Positions 1 through 11,738 of a DNA stretch of 64,000 bases are shown in pieces. How positions within the stretch are numbered: the first letter of the stretch is position 1; each line of letters opens with the position of its first letter. Both the position numbers and the translations under genes were made by a program. A model generated the notes under the pieces. The model did no database searches, was not told the origin of the DNA, and was given only the letters and a program-made list of their open reading frames with translations. The stretch is taken from contig JANTQF010000141.1 of NCBI GenBank assembly GCA_032988165.1, positions 21,448 to 85,447 on the forward strand, given 5' to 3'. Source of the DNA: Emmonsiellopsis sp. PD_33 (taxonomy: Eukaryota > Ascomycota > Eurotiomycetes > Onygenales > Ajellomycetaceae).

Positions 1-232
1 CAGGGGTAAGTAGGAAAAGGGAAAAAAAGAAATAAGTTGAATCCAATGCCCTCCATCCAAGGGCTACCGCAAGTACGCTCCTTCTTCTTCACAGGCACCT
101 CGCTATTGCAAACGCAGAAAAATCATTCAAATAGGGGAGGGAAAAAAAATAAACCGAAGATGTATACATGAAACGAAGTTAAAAGATTTGGATAATGCCG
201 GTCGATGTAAAGAAATAGAACGCGAAAAAGGG
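1..232. other. 3' flank of the BRL1-like gene
   Basis: No gene was recognised. The stretch has normal base composition and contains CpG sites. It lies just past the stop codon of the minus-strand gene, so it probably holds that gene's 3' untranslated region and the intergenic space to the next gene outside the window. Confidence 0.6.
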
Positions 233-1749
233 TCAAGCAAACGTCCGTCCACGTTTCACCGGACTAGGCGTCCTCGGATGGCTATGGTCCCCATAATCCG
301 ATGCAGCACGAATGTCAAGTTGCTTCTGTTTCCAGCCATCCTGTTCTTTTGCGGTCTTTCGGGGGCTAATATTCGCGTCCTCATTAAAGCCAAATTTGGT
401 AGGGGGGTCGAAGTAATGATTCCCTTGCTCAAATACATGATGTCCCGGCGTGAATGGGATTTGAGGCTGTTGATGGTGCGCCGGTTGTGAGGGATAAGAC
501 ATGTACGGATGCATGGATGGTGGAGAGGGCGGGTTATTCGACTTGTTTCGGAAGAAAGAAAAAGTCAAGTTCGAAACGGCAAAGCAGGACGTTATGGAAG
601 CAATAAAAAAGAACTAGCATTGTTAGCGTTGCAGCCAAATAGGAACGTGTATATGGGTACTTACCATAGTCTTGAAGCTGATCGGCTCTATAAAGCCATT
701 GAAGATCTCCGCTAGAGTCTGGGCAGAAACCTTGGCTCTACCGACTTTGGCAGGGTCACGATTCATACATCGCTCCCAATTTTCGCAGACGGCTTCCAAC
801 GCGGGTAGTCTTCTTCCATCGTCACCACTACATCTGTTTTCCATGTAGTTCTTCGCGCACACCGCCATTTCGGCCAGGATGTCGGCCGAAACCTCTTCAC
901 TCGCGCGTTCGACATCAGCCTGGATAGCAAGTAGGAAGGCGACTATGATGTAGAGGGTAAGGAAAGCGAGGATGAGGTTAAAGGCAAATTGAGCGTAGTA
1001 TGAAAGTATTCGTGGTATGTGTGGGTGGGATTCTAGGAAGGTGAAGAGGCGTGAGAAGAAGGGAATTTCATGGGGATGGGGTTGAGGTTGCGGGTCGGAG
1101 TGTTGGGTGCGTTGGGAGTGTTGGGAATTCTGTCTTGGACCCTCGCTGCTGCTTGGTCTATCGCTGTCATCACCAACTCTCTGGAGTTGTTTATCAATCT
1201 CGCGGTCTCGCCGCCGGCGCTTATGGACCCGTCTAACGGCTACATTGGAAAACTTGTTGGAGCGGCCAATCTCCCCTCGTCCTGGGCTTGGGGCAAATCT
1301 GCCGTACATACCCCACAGCGAGTTTCTCCGATCCGCTTTGCCAGGTTTTTCTGGTGTCTCATCGTTATCTGCATTATCCGGGGAAGAGAATTCGGCGCCA
1401 GACGAGAAATCGACCTCCGGCTTGGTGCGAGGAGTCATGAAAATGGAGTTCCTGGGGGCTGTGGATGCATTCCGGGTTTGAGAGAAGAGGAAAGGTTGGG
1501 AGGATGGCTCGCGCAGAGCGGGGGTAGACGGCTTCACGGGTGAATCGAAAATGCTATGAGGACCTAGTGATGTCGAATTTGACCAGTTAGTAAACAGGCA
1601 GACAGGATCGATAGAGCAGAGAGGGGCTCACGCTTCCTCTGCTGGGTTTCATGCTGCATTGCGAGCTGGTAGAAGGGAGATGTGGCATCTCCGGGGGCAC
1701 GGGTCTGCCACTCGAAGTCCATCGGAGCCTCATTTGTTCGCTGCTCCAT
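233..1749 (-). CDS. BRL1: BRL1/BRR6-type nuclear envelope protein
   Basis: Three exons on the minus strand (1749-1632, 1563-665, 613-233) give 465 residues. The family (di-sulfide bridge nucleocytoplasmic transport domain) comprises integral nuclear-envelope proteins needed for nuclear pore assembly and membrane lipid homeostasis. Seen here: a disordered Pro/Ser-rich N-terminus, a basic cluster (residues about 149-164), a first membrane segment (about 234-253), a lumenal loop with four Cys (275, 284, 299, 305), and a second membrane segment (about 337-356) completed only after the second splice. A Pro/His/Ser-rich tail follows. The start at 1749 was chosen because the peptide from there (MEQRTNEAPMDFEW) looks like a family N-terminus; an in-frame upstream start at 1821 looks unlike protein of this family. 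All splice sites are GT-AG with CTAAC-type branch sites. The family call is firm; BRL1 versus BRR6 naming is less so. It is the only intact gene seen. Confidence 0.9.
614..664 (-). other. intron 2 of the BRL1-like gene
   Basis: A 51-bp intron with donor GTAAGT (664 downward), branch-like GCTAAC, and acceptor TAG ending at 614. Splicing joins codon 339 (ATG) in phase 0 to an exon that completes the second membrane segment. Reading through the intron instead ends at a stop within a few codons. Confidence 0.88.
1564..1631 (-). other. intron 1 of the BRL1-like gene
   Basis: A 68-bp intron with donor GTGAGC at 1631, branch-like TTACTAAC, and acceptor CTAG ending at 1564. It interrupts codon 40 after its first base and joins QQRK to RPHSIFDSPVKP in frame. 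Confidence 0.88.
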
Positions 1750-2890
1750 GGTGGCAGCTGGTGGTGGTGAACAAAGACGCCGTTGCGAACAAAGCAGAGG
1801 TTGGAGATAGACGGCAAACAATCGAGGATGGAGGTGAAGTTTGCGGTGTTTGCTTGGTTTGCTGCCCGGCCAACGCGTGTTTGTGCTTTCCCCGATCTGG
1901 CCTAGCGTTATACTTTTTTTGCTGCGCTTAGTCAGCCATCGCTCAGCCCTACAACTTCTCTCCCCTTTTCCTCTCCGCCGCCATCTATATATGGGTCAAA
2001 GTTAGATGTAATAGACTAAGATGGGATGAGTGGAACTCCATAGAAGTTTTCAGTTATTCAGTTACGTTTACGATGGGAAATGCCAAGAATGTCATGTTCT
2101 TCACATCCTAGTACTTCTCATTGTATTCCCGCTCCCCGAACAATGTAGACAGCTCCCCGATCTCTCCCTTAGCAGGAGTTTATATAATCTTCCAAAGCGA
2201 ATCCCCATTTATCAAGGACACAAAGTCAGCGTCTTAAACTGCAACATCGACGTTGAGCATCAGATGTGATAGTATCTTGGTTTTTGGTCCACTGCATGCA
2301 TTCCATTTCCCCAGGGGCCAGCGCATTGAAACCATGAGGAAGTCCGGGACAGGTGTTTTTGTCGCGTCCTCGTCTCAATCATTTGGAAATATTAACGCTT
2401 CAGACAGAAAGAGCGGCTTGCTTTTGCCTTGTACATTTGTACACGTAGACATATATATATCCTAACATGCAAGCAATATCAATCTTAGGATGGGAGGTAT
2501 TTGACAGATTTCTCTGTGTTTATGTCCCCTTGAACTAGAAGTCATAGTGATTTGGTCGCGTTGCAAATCAATCATCCAACTCAGCGAAGACATAATGGAA
2601 AGTGTCGCAAGGCGCCTAAAATCACAAAACATTTAACGTGGATAATGTCCTTGGGCGCACAGTTTTATGGCACATGCCTAGACTCTCCCCCAAGGGCCAA
2701 TTAAGTGGAATCATGGGGATATCCAGACGGTCATGGGTGTTCAAACCGTACCTAAAATAAACCACTGGTATGATAGGAATACATGGATGACGCTGTTGAT
2801 TTCGGTTCACAAGTACCTGGAGCTACCCAGACAAGGCCGCTTGGGGTTGGTGTCAAGGTTGAAGATGTAAACGGAGCTGCGTGCTGTGTA
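1750..2890. other. intergenic region, BRL1 upstream side
   Basis: This is 1.1 kb of normal, CpG-containing DNA upstream of the BRL1-like start, so it should hold that gene's promoter. A pyrimidine-rich stretch near 1960-1980 and a TATATATGGG run near 1985-1995 are visible, but no promoter element can be assigned. Short open frames at 2030-2465 and 2622-2973 have no recognisable domain or splice structure and I do not call them genes. The last CpG before the repeat block is at 2880-2881. Confidence 0.6.
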
Positions 2891-2910
2891 GACCACATAT
2901 AGATAATAAC

Positions 2911-2951
2911 ATGATCCACCACCCAGCAAACAGTCCCACCCAACAAACACC
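2911..2951 (+). repeat. left terminal inverted repeat
   Basis: It begins ATGATCCACCACCCAGC and pairs in inverted orientation with 3708-3748. Confidence 0.75.
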
Positions 2952-3707
2952 TGATTCTATGTATATTTTTCATGATTTCTCAACAACACAAGGTGGTATC
3001 CATATAAAACATTAAACAGTAGAAGTATAGATGGAATAGAGCATAGAAAACTAAGTGGTCAATTCAAAAATTAATTATTACCTCTAATATAGTGTCTGAA
3101 GTAAGAGGTATAGAAATTGGAATAAGTACTAATATCTTAACTATATAAGGAAATATTTTTAATTTTATTGGTAATTTATAATCTTCTATATAAACTACAT
3201 ACATTAGATAAATTAGAATTAATTTTTATCTAATATGTGGTTTAGATTACATATTTAACAAGTTATGATTTTCCCCCATATAAATTAATATGGGGTGTAA
3301 TCAGATTACTAGCTGAAATTTACTTATTTTTATGAGAAAATCATATAGATATGTAATATTTGAATAACTTTCTTAAAACAAGCTATTTCTTTATGAAATT
3401 TTAAATTTGGATTAATAATATAATAGATTTTATATCATATAAATTTCAAATAAAAATATGCAGTGGTTACATAGATGATAGTACAGTAATCTTAATACAT
3501 ACATATAAATTTATATGGGGAAATCACCTAGATTTTTTCTACCTAATACATTAAATATCTCACCACATAAGGAATATTTTTTAATTCTAAACCCCCTATG
3601 TTTTATTATATACTAGTCAATATATAAATTACCATTTATATAGTAATTTTATATGGTAGTTGTTGAGATATCCATAGGCTTCAATTCCTCATTTTGTATG
3701 AGAAAAT

Positions 3708-3748
3708 GGTATTTGTTGAATGGGACTGTTTGTTGAGTGGTAAATCAT
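3708..3748 (-). repeat. right terminal inverted repeat
   Basis: Read on the minus strand it begins ATGATTTACCACTCAAC. It is the partner of 2911-2951. Confidence 0.75.
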
Positions 3749-4399
3749 ATTACTCTATATGATGTTAGTATGATCTGATTGATAAAGATAGATAACATTA
3801 AGAGGGAGACACTTGCTTTCATTCAGCTCTGACAACTTGAGTCAACATCTTTTTCACTGTTAAGAAGTCAGCTAAATTGAAAGTATTTTTAGTCATCAGG
3901 ATAGTATTCATTAGTAGGGTATTAGCAGTATCAGGCAATTGCAGCATCCACATTTATTGACTGTGCTGGATATAGCTGCCCTGAGGCCCAGATACATTTA
4001 AGCTGCTGAATTCTTTCATAATGGGTAATTAGCCACACTACTACTAATAATAGACTATCAGAGGTGTTGATATATAGACTACCTTTTTGCTATTCACACT
4101 ACCTTTTTTTTTTTTTTGGGGCATAGCATGTAAATAGTAATACCCTATTTTTGTATGGTAAAATTGATTTTCTTTATACCCTAGCTATGCACTCAAGAAA
4201 ATTCCATGAGTTCATTGCTCACTACTATACTCACTACTATACTCAGTGTAGTACTCACTGCCAGCCAGGTGAAATTACTAAATAAATATAAAATAGTGAG
4301 TTTTTTCTTATCTTTCATGCCCTGCTCATTCTCCCTCAGTAAAATCTCTATATAATTAAATTGACTTGCCTGAAAATTTCTAAAAATTCAAGCATTATA
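3749..4399. other. AT-rich leader upstream of the MULE
   Basis: No gene was seen. It is CpG-free AT-rich DNA with a T-rich run followed by GGGG (about 4105-4121) and a short 12-bp tandem duplication (CTCACTACTATA, about 4217-4240). It is probably the 5' untranslated and terminal region of the MULE that follows, but no matching MULE terminal repeat was found in the window. Confidence 0.4.
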
Positions 4400-5731
4400 A
4401 TGTCTGCACCTCAGTCACCCTAGTCTTCTTCCTAGGCATATTATCAGTCTACCTCCTAGTTCTAAGTCTCTCTTATTTTAGATACCCTGTTGCCTCCCTC
4501 TGCACAGCTACCTATATCCACTAAACCTACTAATATATACTTACAGGTTGAAAATTCAGAGCAATTTAACCTCACAATATTTCTGAGCTAAGAAGGCCTC
4601 TTTTTGCCATCAAAATCAGCCACCTCTACCCCTAAAGATGAATATAATAAGGAAGCTAGCCTGTTCTATAATGATGATTATCTTATGGACCTTAAAACTA
4701 AGTCTCAGTTAGATCTTAAGTCAGATTCTGAGTCTAAGATAGAGTCTAAGATAGAGTAGAGAGTAAAGAAGTTCATTTTATTACCTCTTAAAGGTCATAT
4801 AAATAGCTGTAAGAAGCTTATTAACTCACTAAATTAATTCTATGATAGCTATGTAATTATTATAAAGAATAGTAGAGATTTAAAAAAGCTATACTACCTA
4901 TAGTGTGACTGTGAAGGTAAATATATTAAGGAAACATCTAAGAAATACTATTAGTAAGATTACTCTACAAAAAGAACTAACTACCCATTTAAACTCAGCA
5001 TAAAACTGGGTGAAAATAATATATAGGTAATTTATATTATGAAAAAATCCCATAACTATCTTCTGTCAGATGATACTCATACTTACTATTTAGTTCTACA
5101 ACTAAGATTACTAGATGGGATCATTAAGAAGATGATTGAGATAGAGTTTAAAAATAATATTAAGATCTATATGATATTTATTTATCTCATTAAGTAGTTT
5201 AAGAAAGAAGGGAAGAATTACTCTTTCATCATTTAAGATCTCTATAATATATAGGTAGATATAAATTAGAAAGACCTTAAAGGCTGGAGTTCTATTCAGA
5301 CCTTATTAAATAAGCTTTAAAATGACTCTAATATGATATATATTATTTAAAAAGATGAAGATAATTAGATCTCTTACCTACTCATTATTAATATCAAGTC
5401 TTTAAAGGTTTTTCATATAAATTTAGATCTCCTGCTGCTGAATTGCATATATAAAATAAATTATTATTAGATGCTACTTTTAAACATTCTTTTTATAATA
5501 AAACTACATATAATGATCAATCTGGCCTTTTACTTCATAAATCAAGAGAAGGAAATAGATTATAAGTAAATAAGAGAGGGTGATAAAGATATTTAGAAGA
5601 TTAAAAAATTTAATAATTAAAATATCTTCTCCCCTCAAGCAACTAAATTAGCTATACTAATTCTAATTGAGACTATACTAACTCATCATTTCTCTTTAAT
5701 AGCTAGATCATCAATTTTTTATATAACCTTC
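4400..5731 (+). pseudogene. MULE transposase, N-terminal half (decayed)
   Basis: From the ATG at 4400 one frame runs 444 codons to 5731. It is broken only by TAA/TAG/TGA codons of the kind transitions make from Gln, Arg or Trp codons. After a Ser/Pro/Gln-rich start comes a FAR1-like zinc-binding region (about 4840-5070: YLQCDCEGKY, then NYPFKLSIKL and KKSHNY) and then the transposase core (about 5090-5580, with IIQDLYNIQV and LLLLNCIYKIN). The position of the first catalytic Asp in the usual LDCTYKTN motif is Asn here. The last 150 bp before 5731 fit the family poorly. The gene resumes at 32761 after insertion of C1. It was a cut-and-paste DNA transposon, now dead. Confidence 0.75.
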
Positions 5732-5891
5732 TATTATGCACCTATACTTCATGCCATGAAATAGCCAGGGTGCTTAGTCACACAGCTAGCTTAGTCAGGC
5801 CTTGAGGTATAAATATTCATAGGTAGTTCAGAATCATAGCAAGACAACCTTATTCTATGCAATGTTTTCATCTTAAGTTTTCTCAATTATA
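5732..5891 (+). repeat. C1 5' LTR
   Basis: It begins TATTATGCACC (an ancestral TG probably became TA) and ends CAATTATA. It aligns over its full length with 32596-32755. Confidence 0.85.
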
Positions 5892-7089
5892 ATTAATAAT
5901 ATATCTTTACAAAAGATGTAAGATTCTCCATGAGTTTCCTAATCTTTACAACAAGTTATTATTATATCTCTTTACTCTCATTACTTCTATTTTTTCTTTA
6001 ATAGGTTTCCATTTCTTCTCTATTTCTCTTCTATATATCTTATCTACTTCATAGATTTCTCTCTAAAAGCTACATCTATCTAGGCCTCATCCTCCTTACA
6101 GATAATTCTCTATATCTAGCATCTAAATAGCTTCATCCTTATTATGAATAATTCTAATTAAATTACATTTTTATTATTCTCTGTGTGTACTATTCTACTT
6201 GATTTCCTGATGAATTCATGAATGTCTACTTTAGATTACTAAGCCTAGCAAGAAAATTCTAACTTACTCATAAAACTTTCATAGGAATTATTCTACTATA
6301 TTTATTTTACTTACTTTTATTCACTACATTACCCCCTCTGATACTAAGAAGCTATTATATGAGTTTATTATACTACATTCAGATCACTTTTTACTCATAA
6401 AGTGATTACTCAAGGCTTTTCTATATAAATTTCCTCATATATTTCTCAGAAATCACCCACTTTTCTACCCCTTCTGAAAAGTACTTTTCTCTTTCTATTT
6501 TTCATATTTTTTCAAGATTTTCCACAGTCCTTTCTCTAAAAGAGCATAATGTATATATGTCTATTGTGTTGGCATGTATCTTCTAGTTACTTTTATTCTA
6601 AAAGGGTATAGTATCTTTCTTACTTTCTATACTTTTTCATAGACTCTTCTCCTCAGAAGATTGATTTCATTTAATAATAATTATTGATATTAGTAGCTCT
6701 CATGTTTAAAGAACTATAGAATGACCTTTTACATTTAGATAGTAAAACTTACTTATTAGATTATTAAGTATTTTAACTTCAACTTTTCTTATCATAACTC
6801 TCTATAGGATACTATAATTGTAAGGATAATATTTATGACTAAGTAAATTACCTACTCAAATCTCTCACTTAAGTTCAGGCAGGCATCTATAGAATCACAA
6901 GAGTGTACACACTTACAAGTTAATTTATATGAAAGTTCTAAGAATACTCAGGTAGTCTCACTGATATCATTAGATTAGCTTATTAATTACTTATTATTTA
7001 ATCAAGTAGTTCTTGAATTTCATAATCATACAGACTACTTCAAGTAGAGTTATATATTCAACTACTAGAAAGAAATATTCTTCAAGATT
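5892..7089 (+). other. C1 leader region
   Basis: This is 1.2 kb of AT-rich DNA between the 5' LTR and the recognisable gag frame. No protein domain was seen. Parts align with the C2 leader (about 43400-44480, inverted), so it belongs to the element rather than to a later insertion. Confidence 0.5.
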
Positions 7090-8786
7090 TTACTAGTACA
7101 ATAAGTATACCTTCTACTAAGCTTAAAGCCACATTTAGAGAGTAACTTCTCACCCTATTCAGCTCAGCCACTCTTACAGATTAACCTAGTATCAAGTAGT
7201 ACCTTATTTTATGATATATTGTAGCTAACACCTACAGAGTCTCTAGAGACTCTAAATATAATTATAACTTCAACTGATAAAAACTGACCCTTACAGCTAC
7301 TATCCATTAGATAGTCAGATAATATATTAAATGTGAATAGCATTTCAACTGCTACAGATATTACTGGTGAATCCACTAATAATACTGGTTTCACCCCATA
7401 TTAGATGCAAATTCTATAGAAATTACTCTCTCATGTTAGAATCATTATTACTCAGTTAGTATTAGCTTAGTTATTAGTATAGTCTCTACCTGTATCATCA
7501 ACCTTAATTACTTCATAGAAACCCCAGGACATCAGTTTTTTCTACTCTAATGCACTCACATTATGGGGCTACAATAATATCATTAATAAAGAAGGTAAAA
7601 CCTATTATAGGAATATACATACATTTACAAATCAGCTTAAGGTCACAGTCTTAACTAGGAATGCAGTAAGAATCCAACAGAATTTAAATTTATATCTTAA
7701 AGAAGAAGTAGAATTCTAGTGGAATTAGAAGCTTAATAATATCATCTATATAGATCTTATTATAATTAATAATAGAGTAAAAGAGTGAATTAAGATTCTT
7801 TAATAATAATTTCACATCAAGGGTAATCAAGCACTATAAAAGCTCAATGAGATAAAGTACTCACTTCAGAATCTCTATAATAAGCATAGTTTAACCTTCT
7901 ATATCCTGGATGTATCTTTAGTGGTCAAACACTGTAGTTAAGAAGATACTGAGTATATTCAAATCCTATATGTATGAAATAACCTAAATATTACTTTATA
8001 AGCTATTATTGATGAACCAGAGGAGAATATGATCATTGAGAAGTTTATAGAGATTATTTACTGTAAGTAAATTAACTGAATAGATTGATTTGCCAGTAAT
8101 AATCAGTACACAAATAGTATGTATAATCAGTGTGAATCTTATTATAGTAACTTTACCTCTCAAAGTAACTATTATAGTTATAGTAGAGGATCATACTCTC
8201 ATTAGTTTGAGCAGCCTGCTTACTAGTACCAGCCTAGATACTAAATTCAAAACTATACTAACAGGTAGTACTATGATAGCTACAGCATGAACAACAACTA
8301 ATATGGCTATACTAGCCACTATAATCAGTATAATAGAAACTATCAAGATAAAACCTAGTAAGATCATCTCAAACTGCTAGCTCTAAAGCAACAGCTCTAG
8401 CTATTAGCATCTAAGAGTATCTCTAACACTAACTTACTCAGCAGGCAATCTTGAAATCAGCAGCCACACAAATAAGTGACATTCTATACTGACCCCAAGA
8501 AGTTAGAGGAGTTCATAGAAGATTTATATGACTAGAAGGCAGAGTTCAACTCTTACTATAATAACATAAAAATGCCCATGAATGATCTACAGGAGCAGCT
8601 ATATAATGATAATATATATAACTTAGAGGTAGATACATTTCATGCAGACCCTACAACAGCTACTTATTATAGATATAGTGAAGTATTTAATTCACACAAC
8701 AACTTATATAAGTACTTAAAAGCTTGCATGGCAACTTTATAGGCCTTCCATGCAAGCCCTAACTGTATATTATAAGTAATAGTATT
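7090..8786 (+). pseudogene. C1 gag (decayed)
   Basis: The frame reads through transition-type stops. A gag-like helical core is visible around 7540-8060 (for example TLWGYNNIINKEGKTYYRN and ALQKLNEIKYSLQNLYNKH). It is followed by a low-complexity Asn/Tyr/Ser/Gln-rich segment (about 8090-8360) with no CCHC zinc knuckle that I can see. C2 carries the same segment (about 42100-42400, minus). The start is approximate. Element A interrupts the gene after 8786; bases 8782-8786 (GTATT) are the target duplication of A, and the frame resumes at 25812. Confidence 0.6.
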
Positions 8787-9040
8787 TATAATGGGCATGC
8801 TCTGATAAGTAGATCATGCAAGCTATACATTAAAATCAAAATTATAATCATTAGAGAAAGAAAGGAAAAAGGAAAAGAAATCACAAGATCATATAATATA
8901 AATAGAAGAGAATTACATGAGATTGAAGCAGATAAACATTTATATAAAGACCTAATTAGAGATATCTAATTAGGTAGTTAGAGATTAGGTAAAGTTCAGA
9001 TAAGTTATAGATATAAAGTATAAGAATGTAGTTCTTTACA
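8787..9040 (-). repeat. element A 3' LTR
   Basis: It is 254 bp, equal in length to its partner at 25553-25806. The outer end reads TATAATGGG on the plus strand where the partner has TGTAATGGG, a TG-to-TA change. Confidence 0.88.
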
Positions 9041-9055
9041 TTATCCTCCTCTATT

Positions 9056-11415
9056 TAGTTTTAGAAGGCAGGTAGGAGGGTTCAGAAAATCAGATGTAGC
9101 ATGGTGTAAGTAAAGTTTTATTAGATAGATGTAGTTCTTCATAATAGGTAAGTATAATGATATCTTGTAGGGTAGAGGTCAGTTCTCATGAAGAAGCTTT
9201 ATAGTTAAGCTACTTTACTAGGTACTGAAATTCTTACCCATGATAGTAGTAGTTGAGGATGACTTTAATCTCATACTCTATCTTACTATCTTCCTTAATG
9301 ATACTAGGTAGATACCAGTTAGTGATCTTCTGTGAGAGGAATAGATTAGTAAAGATCTTATAAAGTAGATTTATATGAAATACATTGTGAATTCTAGATA
9401 GCATGTTAAGGTAGTAATTATGACATCTCAGAACTTTAATAATAGTATATTTAATATATTAATAGTTAAGTATATAAAATAGATAATTAGTAATAATATT
9501 TCAGAGATCTAGCTAAATTTTATCATCTACCTCATAGTATTCAGCAGGATTTTAATAAGCATTCACACAGTTCTATTAGTCTTACTGGGCACTAATCATA
9601 AAGGATTTAGCCTACTTGTAGGCTTACTGAAGTTTCAAGATAATGATGTCTACAATTTGAATCAGACTGCAGAGTAAAGTAGAAAATTTAGATAATTTAG
9701 TGAGATTAAGAATTTTAAGATTATAATTATATAAGAGAAAAAATAAGCTAACATTAGTGCTAATAGCATCATAACTATTAATTATAAATTTAATATACAG
9801 GAGGAGTTCATTCTAGTCATTCTAAGTATATAAATAGAATTTTTAGAGGTAATTCTTAGTTATCTGAATTATATGTTTAGTGCTACCATCAGTTTCAGAA
9901 TAATAAGTAGTTAAGAGATGTCAGAAGATCTTGAAGAGCTAATAGATTCAGGTTCAGATAACTCTAATAAACTAGATTTTACAATCTGAGATAATTATAT
10001 AAGATAGATTATACAGATAATAAAATAAACTTTAGAGAAAGACTTTTATCACTACAGGTATATTTATCTTCATGCAGAGTTTAAGGATAATACTCTTACT
10101 GAGATAGTTAATAATGATAAGAACATTTTTGCAGCTATCACTTATAAATAGGTTTACTGTGAAATTAATAGTAACATTGCATTAGATACATTCAGAAATT
10201 AGGAGAAACTTAAGTAAACCTTAATGATGATCTTACCAGGTAATAATAGATTAATAGATATTATAGTTTCAGATGAACTATTAGATACTCTAAGATATAT
10301 TAGACTAGTAGAAGTCTTAGAATAGAATCTAATAGAGTACTTTATAATCTGAATGATTAGTTATTAGGAAGTTATGAGTTTTTTATATGATTTAAGTATA
10401 TAATAATTCTGAATTAGAAACCTACTACCTCTTCTGAAAATATAGTTAGAAGTTGAGATCTATAGAGCATTTAGTAATATTAATATGAACTTAAAGTTTG
10501 AGTAGAAAATAATGAGCCTTATCTCAGATAATCTAGATCATCATCTGAAGGCATTCATTAGAGGTAGTAGTAATATTTCAGAGTTCTTGAAATGGGGATA
10601 AGGTAATCACAATTAGCAGGATAATAGATGAGGTATATATTACTCTATATATAATATAGCATTACTTTGAATTCTTTAAGAATCTATAGATCTAACAGTC
10701 TCTATTTATAGTTTACTCAGCAGGTATTAGAGTCTTCAAAAGGTATATTCTATTCATATTGGGAGAGGATGTTAGCCATAAAGTTCTCTATATCAGAACA
10801 GTAATGAATTATAAAATAAAAGTAGCTAAGAAATTTAACTCAGTATATCTAGCATTCAGAGAGTTTATAGATCATTATGAAATATTAGAGATTCTTATAA
10901 TTTATAATGATTTCAAAGTTTTTCACACTATGAAGTTTGAAGTCTCATTCTTCTAGATATCAGATGATGATGAGGAGTTCCTTGTTATAAATTTTATAGT
11001 TAGCTTTAGCAGGGCTGAGCTTCTTAAATATAAATATATAGAATTACAGGATATCTTCATCATCTCATTGCATAAGAGTACTATCTGTGATGTAACTAAA
11101 AGAGTCTGTTTTAATCACCATTAAGTAGTTAGAGTTAAATGTAATGAGTATTAGAGTAAAGATAAATATCTACTTAAGGTGCATGAATGCTTTATTTACT
11201 TTCTTAGATCATTAAAATTACTAGTCTTTGCATGTGAGGTTGATCAGTAGTTAGATAATGTTAGAAAAATCCTAAATGAAGTGTTAATAGAAATTCATAA
11301 ATCCTAGAAAGTCTTATACATCTTTTATAATTATAGGGGCCTCCTATTCAAAAATAACAACAATCTTCTTAGGGTCCATACAGACTCCCTTCCCTGCCTT
11401 TATGATGAAGTTAAG
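9056..11415 (-). pseudogene. element A pol, RNase H-integrase-chromodomain part
   Basis: Read from 11415 downward. The RT thumb/RNase H junction (IIKAGKGVCMDPKKIVVIFE then DVQDFLGF) is typical of Gypsy pol. The integrase core near 9880-10010 shows IISDCKI...YYSETDGSTK, so the second catalytic Asp and the Glu-bearing end can be placed. The last domain, about 9080-9300, is a chromodomain: EFQYLVK then LNYKASS, with a conserved Trp turned into a stop. Chromodomains direct integration to marked heterochromatin. Many TAA/TAG/TGA codons interrupt the frame. Insertion of B1 cut this part off from the RT at 22878. Confidence 0.75.
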
Positions 11416-11419
11416 GTAG

Positions 11420-11738
11420 TGAAGTGGGAACAGAGTGTGTACATCAGATAGCACTGAACAGAGTAGTGACAAACACAAGAAAAGAATTGATATTGAGGTT
11501 GAAGTAGAGAAATGTATTGGCAATCTATAGTACAAAATAATATAGTAATAAAATGATAAGATAACACACAAAGGAAATAGAAGATCTATCTCAAAGAAGC
11601 ATACACTAACATGAGAAATCTATAAATGAACAGATGAAACCTCATTATAAAAGAAAAATATCTATCTTCATGACTGTACTTGATGGTGAAAAGCCTCAGC
11701 AAAAAATTGATCTAGCCTAACAGTAGATCCCCACCACA
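11420..11738 (-). repeat. B1 3' LTR
   Basis: On the minus strand it starts TGTGGTGGGGATC and ends CACTTCA. It matches 22555-22873 and both B2 LTRs. Confidence 0.92.

Larger units (their letters stand above)
2911..3748. mobile_element. 838-bp terminal-inverted-repeat element (MITE-like)
   Basis: The element is bounded by 41-bp inverted repeats at 2911-2951 and 3708-3748 that match at 34 of 41 positions. All seven differences are C/T or G/A transitions, with the right copy carrying the mutated base. Weaker similarity continues 15-20 bases outward on both sides, so the true ends may lie near 2890 and 3768. The interior is AT-rich with no coding frame, which fits a non-autonomous DNA transposon. 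No clear target-site duplication was found, so the superfamily is unknown. It sits exactly at the change from CpG-containing to CpG-free DNA. Confidence 0.7.

Noticed and set aside
1051..1543. Plus-strand open frames across the BRL1-like gene
   Set aside because: They are antisense to a recognisable spliced minus-strand gene and have no family features.
2030..2973. Small open frames on both strands upstream of the BRL1-like gene
   Set aside because: Short, no domains, no convincing splice sites or codon bias; chance frames in GC-balanced DNA.
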